This document shows positions 44,833 to 53,038 of a stretch of 64,000 nt of DNA, in pieces. Origin of the DNA: Bernardetiaceae bacterium (GTDB lineage Bacteria; Bacteroidota; Bacteroidia; Cytophagales; Thermoflexibacteraceae); NCBI GenBank assembly GCA_025056255.1, contig JANWVT010000003.1, forward strand, positions 186,001 through 250,000. The letters are read 5' to 3'. Every line of letters begins with the position of its first letter. Within the stretch, counting starts at the first letter, position 1. The position numbers and the translations under genes were made by a program. The notes beneath the pieces are model-generated. The model was not told the origin of the DNA. It was given only the letters and a program-made list of their open reading frames with translations, and ran no database searches.

Positions 44833-47271
44833 TTATAATACGTTGCGCTTGACACTAGAAACGCCTTTTATTTTTTCGAGGTCTTTAATCAGGTTTTCTA
44901 ATTGATTAATGCTATACACAACTACAACAATTTCTCCTTCAAACAGTCCATTGTTTTCTACCATCCGAATGGAACGCATCATAATGTTACGGTCATTAAT
45001 TACACGGGTAATATCATTGGTAATACCGTTTCGGTCGAGACCATACATATCTAGCACCACTTCATACTGCACAGGAGTAGGAAAAGGAGGCTGTGGCTCT
45101 GTTGTGTTGCAACTTGATGGCTGGGTACTACCCTCTGTAGTAGCACTTGATGTATATGATGAGGTATTTTTATCGCTACGTTCCTGCTTTTGGCTATCTT
45201 TTTGTTCATCAATCCACTCTAATGGAATAACTTTACTATTATCTTTTGCCATTTGGTTGATGGCATTGGGGCAGTCTATTCGATGTACCATCAGCCTGCG
45301 GCTGACCGTCATATAGCCGACTACTTCTTCTCCTTTTATAGGAGAGCAACATTTAGCAAGAGTATAAACAATATCGCCCGACTGACCGCCAATGAGTAGT
45401 TTTCCTGTATTAGGCTTGAGATTTTGCACCAATTTGTTAGAAGTTTGATAAAGCGTTGCCATCGATTTTTCTGTTTTTTTTATTTCGTCTAGCAACTCTC
45501 TAATGGCTTCTTTAATTTGGTTATGCGGCAACTCATCTTTGCCAAGTTTTTCTTCGAGGTCAGTGATGGAGTTTTGCCCAAACTTTTTAGCAAGTTTTAA
45601 TCGAAACTCCTCTGTTTGCGGTACTTGCACTTGCATTTGCTCAATTTTGCGTTTGAGAATTTCACGCCCTTTTGCTACAAATGCATTGCGCTTCCCGTTG
45701 AGATACTGGTTAATCTTTGATTGTGTACGTTTGTTATTAGCTATTTTTAGCCAGTCGGGAGTGGCGTTAGGCATACTGCTTTTGATAATTTCTACCTTGT
45801 CGCCGTTTCTGAGCACGTAGTTGATAGGCACTAGTTTGCCGTTAACTTTTGCCCCAAGGCAGTGCAAACCCAATTGGGTGTGAATCATGAAAGCGAAGTC
45901 TAACACAGTAGAACCATTGCGCAATATTTTCATCTCTCCTTTGGGGGTAAATACGTACACTTCTTCTTCATGCAGTTCTTTGTAGATTTCGCTCATCATT
46001 TCCAGCCCGTCCAAGTCACGGTTTTCCAATGTTTCCCGTATACGCATCAGCCAATCTTCCCACAGGTTAGTTGAGTTTTTGCCTGGCTGGGCTGTTTTTT
46101 CTTTATAACGCCAGTGAGCAGCCACACCTTTTTCAGCAACTTCGTCCATGCGTTTGCTGCGAATTTGTACTTCTACCCACTGACCGGTGTGGCTCATAAC
46201 AGTAATGTGTAGCGATTCATAGCCATTGCTGCGCGGATGTCCAATCCAGTTGCGCATGCGGTCGGGATTGGGTTGATAAAAATCAGTCACAATACTGTAA
46301 ACAAACCAGCAGTCTTGTTTTTCGGTTTCGGGAGGCGAGTCGAGAATAATGCGAATAGCGAACAAGTCGTACACATCTTCAAAAGCAATCTTCTGTTTTT
46401 CCATCTTATTATAGATGGAAGAAACAGCTTTCACCCTACTTTTAATCACAAATTGAAAGCCGTGTTCGCGAAGTTTTTCTTCGATGGGTTTAATAAAGTC
46501 TTTTACAAATTTTTCGCGGGCTGGCTGTGTCTTTTTAATCTTGCGGACAATTTCGTTGTAAATATCGGGCGATTTGTATTTGAGGCACAAGTCTTCCAGT
46601 TCACTTTTGATTTCGTAAAAGCCCAAGCGATGTGCCAAAGGGGCATATACCATTTCTGTTTCTGCAATAGTACGCAGCTGTTTGTCGCGCCGCATGCTCT
46701 CTAAGGTGCGCATGTTGTGCAAGCGGTCTGCAATTTTAATGAGCACTACGCGAATATCTTTTGAAAGATTGAGCAATACTTTGCGAAACGTCTCAATTTG
46801 TTCGGTAGTGCTGTTGTCTAGTGGCGTATCTTTAATTTTAGTGAGCCCATCTATAATATTGGCTTCCTTGTCGCCAAACTTGCGGCGAATATCTTCTATT
46901 GTAATGTTAGTGTCTTCTACTACATCGTGCAAAAAGGCACAAATCACAGAAGTTGCTCCTAAGCCCATTTCTTCCACTACTATGCGAGCTACTTCCAAAG
47001 GATGATAAATGTAAGGCTCACCCGATTTACGACGCTCTCCCCGATGAGCTTCCTCTGCCATTTCGAAAGCAGCTTTGATGCGTTTGATATCTTCTTTGGG
47101 GTTTCTTAATACCGGATGCACCTTGCGTAGTATCAAGCGATAACGGCGTAAAATTTCCTTTCGCTCGTGCTCCAATTGTTCGTCAGTAGGCATTGTGGCA
47201 TCATGATAGGTAGGAGTAGCTCCCTGAACAGTTGTAGGGGTAATAATACTAATATGCGGGTCTTCTTTCAT
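44833..47271 (-). CDS. Bifunctional (p)ppGpp synthetase/hydrolase, RelA/SpoT family
   Basis: 812 residues from ATG 47269-47271 (MKEDPHISI); the frame is open back through the antisense of tRNA-Leu, which is not coding. Order: HD hydrolase domain (about 70-215) with intact metal motif FLHDVVEDT; synthetase domain (about 260-400; VYDLFAIRII, SNGYESLHITVM, VEVQIRSKRM); TGS (about 425-485; VYVFTPKGEM); zinc-finger/RIS segment with KCCSPIKGEEVVGYM; C-terminal ACT (about 735-812). An intact HD argues for both making and degrading the alarmone. The loop usually written RFKD reads RMRN here. Confidence 0.95.
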   Translation of the reverse strand: MKEDPHISIITPTTVQGATPTYHDATMPTDEQLEHERKEILRRYRLILRKVHPVLRNPKEDIKRIKAAFEMAEEAHRGERRKSGEPYIYHPLEVARIVVEEMGLGATSVICAFLHDVVEDTNITIEDIRRKFGDKEANIIDGLTKIKDTPLDNSTTEQIETFRKVLLNLSKDIRVVLIKIADRLHNMRTLESMRRDKQLRTIAETEMVYAPLAHRLGFYEIKSELEDLCLKYKSPDIYNEIVRKIKKTQPAREKFVKDFIKPIEEKLREHGFQFVIKSRVKAVSSIYNKMEKQKIAFEDVYDLFAIRIILDSPPETEKQDCWFVYSIVTDFYQPNPDRMRNWIGHPRSNGYESLHITVMSHTGQWVEVQIRSKRMDEVAEKGVAAHWRYKEKTAQPGKNSTNLWEDWLMRIRETLENRDLDGLEMMSEIYKELHEEEVYVFTPKGEMKILRNGSTVLDFAFMIHTQLGLHCLGAKVNGKLVPINYVLRNGDKVEIIKSSMPNATPDWLKIANNKRTQSKINQYLNGKRNAFVAKGREILKRKIEQMQVQVPQTEEFRLKLAKKFGQNSITDLEEKLGKDELPHNQIKEAIRELLDEIKKTEKSMATLYQTSNKLVQNLKPNTGKLLIGGQSGDIVYTLAKCCSPIKGEEVVGYMTVSRRLMVHRIDCPNAINQMAKDNSKVIPLEWIDEQKDSQKQERSDKNTSSYTSSATTEGSTQPSSCNTTEPQPPFPTPVQYEVVLDMYGLDRNGITNDITRVINDRNIMMRSIRMVENNGLFEGEIVVVVYSINQLENLIKDLEKIKGVSSVKRNVL

Positions 47272-47336
47272 AGCTAAATTTTCAAGCACCGTAAAACAAA
47301 AAAATACAAAACAATGGAGTTTTAATAGAAGTAGAT

Positions 47337-47344
47337 TAACTTTG
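47337..47344 (+). promoter_or_regulatory. Putative -7 promoter box of tRNA-Leu (TAACTTTG)
   Basis: Exact TAnnTTTG match 16 bases before the mature tRNA 5' end, so transcription would start about 10 bases before it. Confidence 0.6.
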
Positions 47345-47359
47345 CCGGACTTTTGACAA

Positions 47360-47441
<82 letters not shown>

Positions 47442-47493
47442 CTGTATTTGAATACTAATCATTCCCTTTCACGCAGATAAATTCAGTAGAGCC

Positions 47494-48846
47494 TTGGAAA
47501 TCTTATTTGAAAAAACAGACTCGCTCACTGCTTTAATTAAAATTACGCTGAGCGAAGCAGATTATCAAGAAAGAGTAGAGAAAAAAATAAAAGAATACGC
47601 ACGTACCTCTCACATCAAAGGATTTAGACCGGGTAAAGTGCCGGCAAACATTATCCGCAAAATGTTTGGAAAGTCTATCAAGGCATCAGAAGTTTCATCT
47701 ACTTCTGCTGATGCGTTAGAAAACTACTTGCGCGATAATGATATTCAGATTTTGGGCGGACCGCTCATGAGTGCCGATACACAAAACGACAACTATGACT
47801 GGGAAAATCAGACCCATTTTGAGTTTGCATACGAAATTGGGTTGCGCCCACCACTTAAACCTACTGTCGATAAAAATATTGTCATTAATAAGCCCAGTGC
47901 AGATGTCACCGATGAACAAGTAGAAGCGTTCATCGAGCAGTTACGCCGCCAGCACATGGTTTACGAAGCACAGGAGCAAGTGCCCGATATGCCAACAGTA
48001 GTTATTAGCGGCTCTGTTGTTACTGCTAGTGGCAAGCCCATTTTAATCCCCAATGTAAATAACCCAGAAGAAAAGCACGAACTTTTCGTTACAAACTCCG
48101 AAGGTTTCTTAGTAGTAAGATTAGACGAGATTCCAGAACATAAATCTATTTTTATAGGCAAGTCTGCCAACGATACTGTTAGCTTTGATGCCCGTACGTT
48201 GTTTCCTTCCGATGAGCAAATAAGCCAAGTGTTTAACATTCGGTTGGAACATGCCCCCCTTATTCAGGGCGAGTTGGTGCTTAAGATTGCTCGGATTGCT
48301 ATTGGAAAACTACCAGAAATTAATCAGGAGTTTTTTGATGCCATTCTGGGTGCACAAAAAGTACAAGATGAGGCTTCTTTCCGTGCAAAACTGAGGGAAA
48401 TTAAAGAAAGAGAAGCCAAAATTGTACAAAAGGAAGCCATGCTCAACCAATTTCAAGACCAGCTATTAAAAGCCAACTACTTTGCATTGCCCGACTCGTT
48501 CCTCAAACGTTGGCTATCTGCTAACAACCCTAATCTTTCGCAAGAAGAGATTGACCGCTCCTATGAAAGCTACAGCGATACGATGCGCTTTGAAATGCTG
48601 ATAGCTGAACTTGCCAAAGCAAAAGGAATTGACGTAAAAATAGCAGACATTGTAAGCTGCATGAACGATACAAACTTTATGCAGATGGTTAGAATGGGGT
48701 ACTTTTTCATGGTTGGCATGGAAGAAAGCCTCAGTATGAATATGTTAAAAGACCCAGCTAAGAAAAATAGAGTAGACGATTTTGCTCGCCTTACGCTATT
48801 GCACAAGGTTTTTGACGCTTATGCAGAGGAAATGACAATACAGTAA
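47494..48846 (+). CDS. tig: Trigger factor
   Basis: 450 residues. A ribosome-associated chaperone that receives nascent chains at the exit tunnel. Ribosome-binding signature GFRPGKVP (43-50) in the N-terminal domain; a strongly diverged FKBP-type middle domain (about 155-250), as usual in Bacteroidota; helical C-terminal domain to the end. The start is TTG at 47494: it yields MEILFEKTDSLTALIKI, matching the family N-terminus, and no ATG is available nearby. It lies 52 bp after tRNA-Leu and may be cotranscribed with it. Confidence 0.95.
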   Translation: MEILFEKTDSLTALIKITLSEADYQERVEKKIKEYARTSHIKGFRPGKVPANIIRKMFGKSIKASEVSSTSADALENYLRDNDIQILGGPLMSADTQNDNYDWENQTHFEFAYEIGLRPPLKPTVDKNIVINKPSADVTDEQVEAFIEQLRRQHMVYEAQEQVPDMPTVVISGSVVTASGKPILIPNVNNPEEKHELFVTNSEGFLVVRLDEIPEHKSIFIGKSANDTVSFDARTLFPSDEQISQVFNIRLEHAPLIQGELVLKIARIAIGKLPEINQEFFDAILGAQKVQDEASFRAKLREIKEREAKIVQKEAMLNQFQDQLLKANYFALPDSFLKRWLSANNPNLSQEEIDRSYESYSDTMRFEMLIAELAKAKGIDVKIADIVSCMNDTNFMQMVRMGYFFMVGMEESLSMNMLKDPAKKNRVDDFARLTLLHKVFDAYAEEMTIQ

Positions 48847-48964
48847 AAATAAACAAAATACTTTGCAAACTCGCTCAACTTTGTAAGTAAATTTAACTAC
48901 AAAACAAACACGCAAATATTGCTCGCACAATTTACTCTAATCTTGATTTGGTTTGCATACACAA

Positions 48965-48997
48965 AAACCCGACTGGCTCTACAGGCTTGTCGGGTTT
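48965..48997. terminator. Hairpin between trigger factor and the BioF-like gene (AAACCCGAC / GTCGGGTTT)
   Basis: 9-base arms at 48965-48973 and 48989-48997 enclose a 15-base loop. It lies between two convergent genes and can terminate both. Another copy of the CCCGAC family. Confidence 0.65.
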
Positions 48998-49032
48998 ATT
49001 GCATGGCAATCAAGACATCTTTGTGAATTTAT

Positions 49033-50139
49033 TTAGTTCGCATAGTGGCTAAAGCCCAGTTGTTGCTGTTGTGCTACAAAAGCACTCACTTGCTCAGCCA
49101 GCAATGTTATATCATCTTTCGTATGAGCAGCACTTATGACTACACGTGTAACTACCGGTCCGTCTATTTTAGGATAAGGAAATGCAGAAATAAGAATGCC
49201 TCTTGCTAACAAAAACTCATACAAACCCTGCTCTGCTGTGTAAAACACCGGATAATCGGTTGTGAAATTAAAGATTCCCAGAGGAGCGAGTTTTTGAGCA
49301 GCAAAAGCTATGTTTTCTAATAGCTTGGCTCGTTGCTGTTGCCAAATATTTGTGGCGCGCATCATAGCATAAGCACAAGCAGGCATACAAGGTGAGGCAC
49401 CTGCAAAAAAAGGGTTGCATGTAAGCAGCTTGCCGCAATGAGCATCTGTTAAAATGAGCCCTGCAGCAAGTCCACAAGCTTTTGCCAAAGAAGCAACCAC
49501 AACGATTTGCAGCTGTGAAAATTGCCGTAGTACTGGAAAAATACCCTTGCCACTTGGTCCTGTGATGCCAATACCGTGCGAGTCGTCGGCAATGAGCGTC
49601 ACTTTGGCTGAGGCAGGAAGTTTTGCCAATGGCGAAAAATCGTACAGCTCGGCTTTTACTGAGTCTAAGGCGTTGCAAACTAATACAAAACGACGTTGGG
49701 GGGTAGCAGCAATGTGCTTTACTACTCCTAAAAGCCAATCTTGGAAAGTTTCATCTGAATATCTTTCCAAACCTGACCAAAGCGCCTGATGCGTATTAGG
49801 TGCGTAGGCAACCACCGTAGCAGGTTGTTCAGCTACTTGTTGCCGCAGCCACCATGCAATCAGTTGTCCAGCCATAAATCCAGAAGAAAGCAAAATGGCT
49901 TTTTCTGCACCTGCATATTCTTGCCAAAATTGCTCTGCCTCTTCATAAACCGACAGCCGCAGGTTGGCAGTTCGCGAGCCGCCAAAGTTGTTACCATACC
50001 GCTCCATGCCTTCTACAAGCAACTGGCGAAAAGCAATATGGGTAGGCAAAGCTAAATAAGACGTACCACTGAAATAAAGCATTTCACCGCGCTCGGTGCG
50101 CACAAGTCGTCCGACAGGGTCGTGAGTATGTAAAATCAT
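49033..50139 (-). CDS. Class II PLP-dependent acyltransferase, BioF/KBL-like
   Basis: 368 residues, type I fold. PLP-binding residues visible: ADDSHGIGITG (D185/D186, H188) and Schiff-base lysine K220 in VASLAKACGLAAG. The family (8-amino-7-oxononanoate synthase, 2-amino-3-ketobutyrate CoA ligase, serine palmitoyltransferase) condenses an amino acid with an acyl-CoA. NFGGSRTANLRLSVYEEAE aligns with the BioF region GxGGSR. It is shorter and more diverged than BioF and no other biotin genes are nearby, so the exact substrate is open. Divergent from sufS. Confidence 0.8.
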   Translation of the reverse strand: MILHTHDPVGRLVRTERGEMLYFSGTSYLALPTHIAFRQLLVEGMERYGNNFGGSRTANLRLSVYEEAEQFWQEYAGAEKAILLSSGFMAGQLIAWWLRQQVAEQPATVVAYAPNTHQALWSGLERYSDETFQDWLLGVVKHIAATPQRRFVLVCNALDSVKAELYDFSPLAKLPASAKVTLIADDSHGIGITGPSGKGIFPVLRQFSQLQIVVVASLAKACGLAAGLILTDAHCGKLLTCNPFFAGASPCMPACAYAMMRATNIWQQQRAKLLENIAFAAQKLAPLGIFNFTTDYPVFYTAEQGLYEFLLARGILISAFPYPKIDGPVVTRVVISAAHTKDDITLLAEQVSAFVAQQQQLGFSHYAN

Positions 50140-50235
50140 ATGGCAAAATACGCAGAATTTGTCCGCTAAACAGACTGTACAACGAACAAATTCACATGCA
50201 AACAGTTTTTATTTAAAACTGATTTAAATAAGCGC

Positions 50236-50243
50236 TAACTTTG
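50236..50243 (+). promoter_or_regulatory. Putative -7 promoter box of the suf genes (TAACTTTG)
   Basis: Exact TAnnTTTG match on the plus strand, 35 bases before the sufS ATG. Confidence 0.55.
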
Positions 50244-50264
50244 CTAATGCATTGTTAGCTGCGT

Positions 50265-50270
50265 GAAGGA
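50265..50270 (+). promoter_or_regulatory. Shine-Dalgarno-like GAAGGA of sufS
   Basis: Lies 7 bases before ATG 50278 and decides for that start over the in-frame GTG at 50263. Clear ribosome-binding sites are rare in this window. Confidence 0.55.
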
Positions 50271-50277
50271 AATTATT

Positions 50278-51495
50278 ATGCTCAATCCAGAACTTATTCG
50301 CCGCGACTTCCCCATTTTGCAACAAAAGGTAAATGGAAAGCCGCTGATATATTTCGACAATGCCGCCACTTCCCAAAAGCCGCGCCAAGTGATTGATGCA
50401 CTTGCCCATTACTATACCTCCATGAATGCCAATGTGCACCGCGGTGTTCATTTTTTAGCAGAAAAGGCAACAGAGGCTTTTGAGGAAACTCGCCAAGCCG
50501 TTGCCCAGATGATAAATGCCCCTGCTAAGGAGCAAATTATTTTTACACGTGGTACAACTGAGTCTATCAATTTAGTAGCTGCTAGCTATGGTCGCAATTT
50601 TATTGGCGAGGGCGATGAAATTATCATCAGCACCATGGAACACCATTCTAACATTGTTCCTTGGCAAATGCTCTGCCTTGAGAAAAAAGCAGTACTCAAA
50701 GTGCTGCCTATTAACGATGCAGGCGAGCTGTTGATGGAAGAATATCGGCAAATGCTTTCTACTCGCACTAAATTAGTGGCGGTGATGCACGTTTCCAACG
50801 CTTTGGGAACAGTGAATCCCGTTTCAGAAATCATTCGCTTGGCTCATGAACAAGGAGCAAAAGTGCTAATAGATGGCGCACAAGCAGTTCCTCATTACTT
50901 GGTTGATGTACAAGCCTTAGATGTAGACTTCTATGCTTTCTCAGCTCACAAAATGTACGGACCCACAGGGATGGGTATTCTCTATGGTAAACGCGACCTT
51001 TTAGAAGCTATGCCGCCGTACATGGGTGGAGGAGAAATGATTAAAGAAGTGCGCTTCAATGGCACAACTTACAACGATATCCCTTACAAATTTGAGGCAG
51101 GAACGCCTAATATTGCCGATGTAGTAGCAATGAAAGCCGCTATTGATTACATGCAAGGCATCGGGCAGCAAGCTATTGCACAGCATGAGCAAAACTTACT
51201 CCAATATGCCGTTGATAGTATCTCATCTGTTCCCGGCATTCGCTTAGTGGGCACGGCTAAACAAAAAGCAAGTGTTCTTTCTTTCCTGATAGAAGGAGTG
51301 CACCCTATGGATGTTGGTATGTTACTCGATGCCAAAGGTATTGCTGTGCGGACAGGTAACCACTGCGCCATGCCCCTGATGGAACGTTTGGGAATTCCCG
51401 GAACTGTTCGTGCCTCTTTTGCTGTTTACAACACCGAAGCTGAAATAGATACTTTTGCCAAAGAACTACGACGAGCTGCCGATATCTTGCTATAA
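50278..51495 (+). CDS. sufS: Cysteine desulfurase SufS
   Basis: 405 residues. It takes sulfur from L-cysteine as a persulfide for iron-sulfur cluster assembly. Group II features: PLP lysine K225 in FSAHKMYGPTG and active-site C363 in RTGNHCAMPLM; DNAATSQKP near the N-terminus and EHHSNIVPW. First gene of a unit with sufE, a DUF59 gene and a bacilliredoxin gene. SufB, SufC and SufD are not in the window. Confidence 0.96.
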   Translation: MLNPELIRRDFPILQQKVNGKPLIYFDNAATSQKPRQVIDALAHYYTSMNANVHRGVHFLAEKATEAFEETRQAVAQMINAPAKEQIIFTRGTTESINLVAASYGRNFIGEGDEIIISTMEHHSNIVPWQMLCLEKKAVLKVLPINDAGELLMEEYRQMLSTRTKLVAVMHVSNALGTVNPVSEIIRLAHEQGAKVLIDGAQAVPHYLVDVQALDVDFYAFSAHKMYGPTGMGILYGKRDLLEAMPPYMGGGEMIKEVRFNGTTYNDIPYKFEAGTPNIADVVAMKAAIDYMQGIGQQAIAQHEQNLLQYAVDSISSVPGIRLVGTAKQKASVLSFLIEGVHPMDVGMLLDAKGIAVRTGNHCAMPLMERLGIPGTVRASFAVYNTEAEIDTFAKELRRAADILL

Positions 51496-51509
51496 GACCC
51501 TTTACAGCC

Positions 51510-51932
51510 ATGACTATTCGCCAAATTCAGGATGAAATTATAGACGAGTTTGCTTTGTTCGATAACAAAGAAGACAAATACAGCTACATTATTGAACTGG
51601 GAAAAAAACTACCGCCTTATCCTGAGGACTGCAAAACAGATGATTTTCAGATTAAAGGCTGCCAGTCCAAAGTATGGATTAAGCCCGAGCAGAAAAATGA
51701 CTGTATCATATTCTACGGCGACAGTGACTCGGTTTTCGTAAAGGGCATTGTCAGCTTGTTGCTACGTGTGCTCTCAGGGCAGCCAGCGCAAGAGATTGCT
51801 ACTGCTGATTTGTATTTTTTAGACCGCATCGGTCTGAAACAAATGCTTTCGATGAACCGTGCCAATGGCTTGGCATCCATGATTAAACAAATTAAATTGT
51901 ACGGTATTGCTTATACCTCCAATTCCAATTGA
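51510..51932 (+). CDS. sufE: SufE family sulfur acceptor
   Basis: 140 residues. It receives sulfane sulfur from SufS on its conserved cysteine, C51 in IKGCQSKVW, and stimulates the desulfurase. SIVSLLLRVLSGQ-type helix and LSMNRANGLASM are typical of the family. It starts 14 bases after sufS and ends 7 bases before the DUF59 gene. Confidence 0.96.
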   Translation: MTIRQIQDEIIDEFALFDNKEDKYSYIIELGKKLPPYPEDCKTDDFQIKGCQSKVWIKPEQKNDCIIFYGDSDSVFVKGIVSLLLRVLSGQPAQEIATADLYFLDRIGLKQMLSMNRANGLASMIKQIKLYGIAYTSNSN

Positions 51933-51939
51933 ATCGGCT

Positions 51940-52311
51940 ATGGAACAGACTCACAACGCTCAAACAGCATCGCATCCTGCAAGTCAGCAATCGGATGCGA
52001 CTCCAGTAGAAAATCTGCGCGATAAGGTAATAGCTGTGCTCAAAACTATTTACGACCCTGAAATTCCAGTAGATATTTATGAACTTGGGTTGATTTATGA
52101 AATTACAGTATATCCGGTCAATAACGTTTTCATTTTAATGACGCTTACCTCGCCTGCCTGCCCTTCAGCAGAGCAAATACCCAATGAGGTAAAAGAAAAA
52201 GTAAGTGCTATTCCCGGCATCAATGAGGTAACCGTAGAACTGACTTTTAATCCGCCCTATTCGCAGGAGATGATGTCAGAAGTTGCCAAGTTGGAGTTGG
52301 GCTTCTTATAA
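51940..52311 (+). CDS. DUF59/MIP18-type iron-sulfur assembly protein (SufT-like)
   Basis: 123 residues from the ATG at 51940, 7 bases after the sufE stop; the frame is open a little further into sufE, but that start is unlikely. MIP18 domain (about 25-123): YDPEIPVDIYELGLIY and the conserved cysteine C74 in TSPACPSAEQIP. Relatives act in cluster maturation or transfer, as the SUF position supports. The first about 22 residues are a polar, probably disordered tail. Confidence 0.93.
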   Translation: MEQTHNAQTASHPASQQSDATPVENLRDKVIAVLKTIYDPEIPVDIYELGLIYEITVYPVNNVFILMTLTSPACPSAEQIPNEVKEKVSAIPGINEVTVELTFNPPYSQEMMSEVAKLELGFL

Positions 52312-52356
52312 TTTTGATTGTATTTTATTGTTTCACCTACAAAATCAGCTTAGGCT

Positions 52357-52794
52357 ATGTATCCAAAAGAACTTACCGACCCAATGAAACAAGAACTTGT
52401 GTCAATCGGCTTTGAAGATTTAGATACCCCCGAAAAAGTAGAAGCAGCCATGAAACGCGAAGGGGTTACCCTAATGGTTGTTAACTCGGTATGTGGCTGT
52501 GCAGCAGGGGCAGCCCGCCCGGGAGTAAAGCTGGCAGTGCAAAATGCTCCCGTGAAACCTGACCACTTAGTTACTGTTTTTGCAGGAGTAGACAAAGAAG
52601 CCGTAGCAAAAGCAAGAGAATACATGTTGCCGTATCCACCTTCTTCGCCTTCCATTGCTATTTTTAAAGACGGCGACCTAATGCACTTTATTCAGCGTCA
52701 TAGCATTGAAGGACGCTCTGCTCAGATGATTGCAGAGCATTTGATAGGTGCCTTCCAAGAATTTTGCACTGCTACTAACGATTTTGCACGTTGA
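52357..52794 (+). CDS. Bacilliredoxin (BrxA/BrxB family)
   Basis: 145 residues. Thioredoxin-like fold with the family's active site CGC (C46, C48) in VNSVCGCAAGAARPG. In Bacillus these remove bacillithiol from oxidised proteins. Bacteroidota members are widespread; the low-molecular-weight thiol used here is unknown. It follows the suf genes by 45 bp and precedes a terminator, which suggests a link between cluster assembly and thiol redox state. Confidence 0.93.
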   Translation: MYPKELTDPMKQELVSIGFEDLDTPEKVEAAMKREGVTLMVVNSVCGCAAGAARPGVKLAVQNAPVKPDHLVTVFAGVDKEAVAKAREYMLPYPPSSPSIAIFKDGDLMHFIQRHSIEGRSAQMIAEHLIGAFQEFCTATNDFAR

Positions 52795-52823
52795 CAATAG
52801 CTTTGCTTGTACGAAAAAGCATA

Positions 52824-52861
52824 AAAAACCTTGCAGCAAGACATTTCTCTGCAAGGTTTTT
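52824..52861 (+). terminator. Rho-independent terminator of the suf operon
   Basis: AAAACCTTGCAG pairs with CTGCAAGGTTTT around a 12-base loop, followed by T residues, 30 bases after the bacilliredoxin stop. Confidence 0.85.
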
Positions 52862-52984
52862 ACTTTTATAAAATTAAGATTCGGTAAAGCCGTACTTGCA
52901 TAACAGCTAACATTCCTTACAACCCAATAAGGAGTAGCTCGCCAGAGATGCACAACAACAGTGTGCAAAAATTTTCAGCAACAG

Positions 52985-53016
52985 AAAAAAGAGCCACCTG
53001 CAGCTGCAAGTGGCTC
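52985..53016 (-). terminator. Rho-independent terminator of the S8 protease gene
   Basis: On the minus strand GAGCCAC pairs with GTGGCTC (52991-53016), with a further TGCAGCTGCA palindrome inside, followed by six T residues. 23 bases beyond the protease stop. Confidence 0.85.
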
Positions 53017-53038
53017 GCATTGTTTTTTTAGAAAAGTT

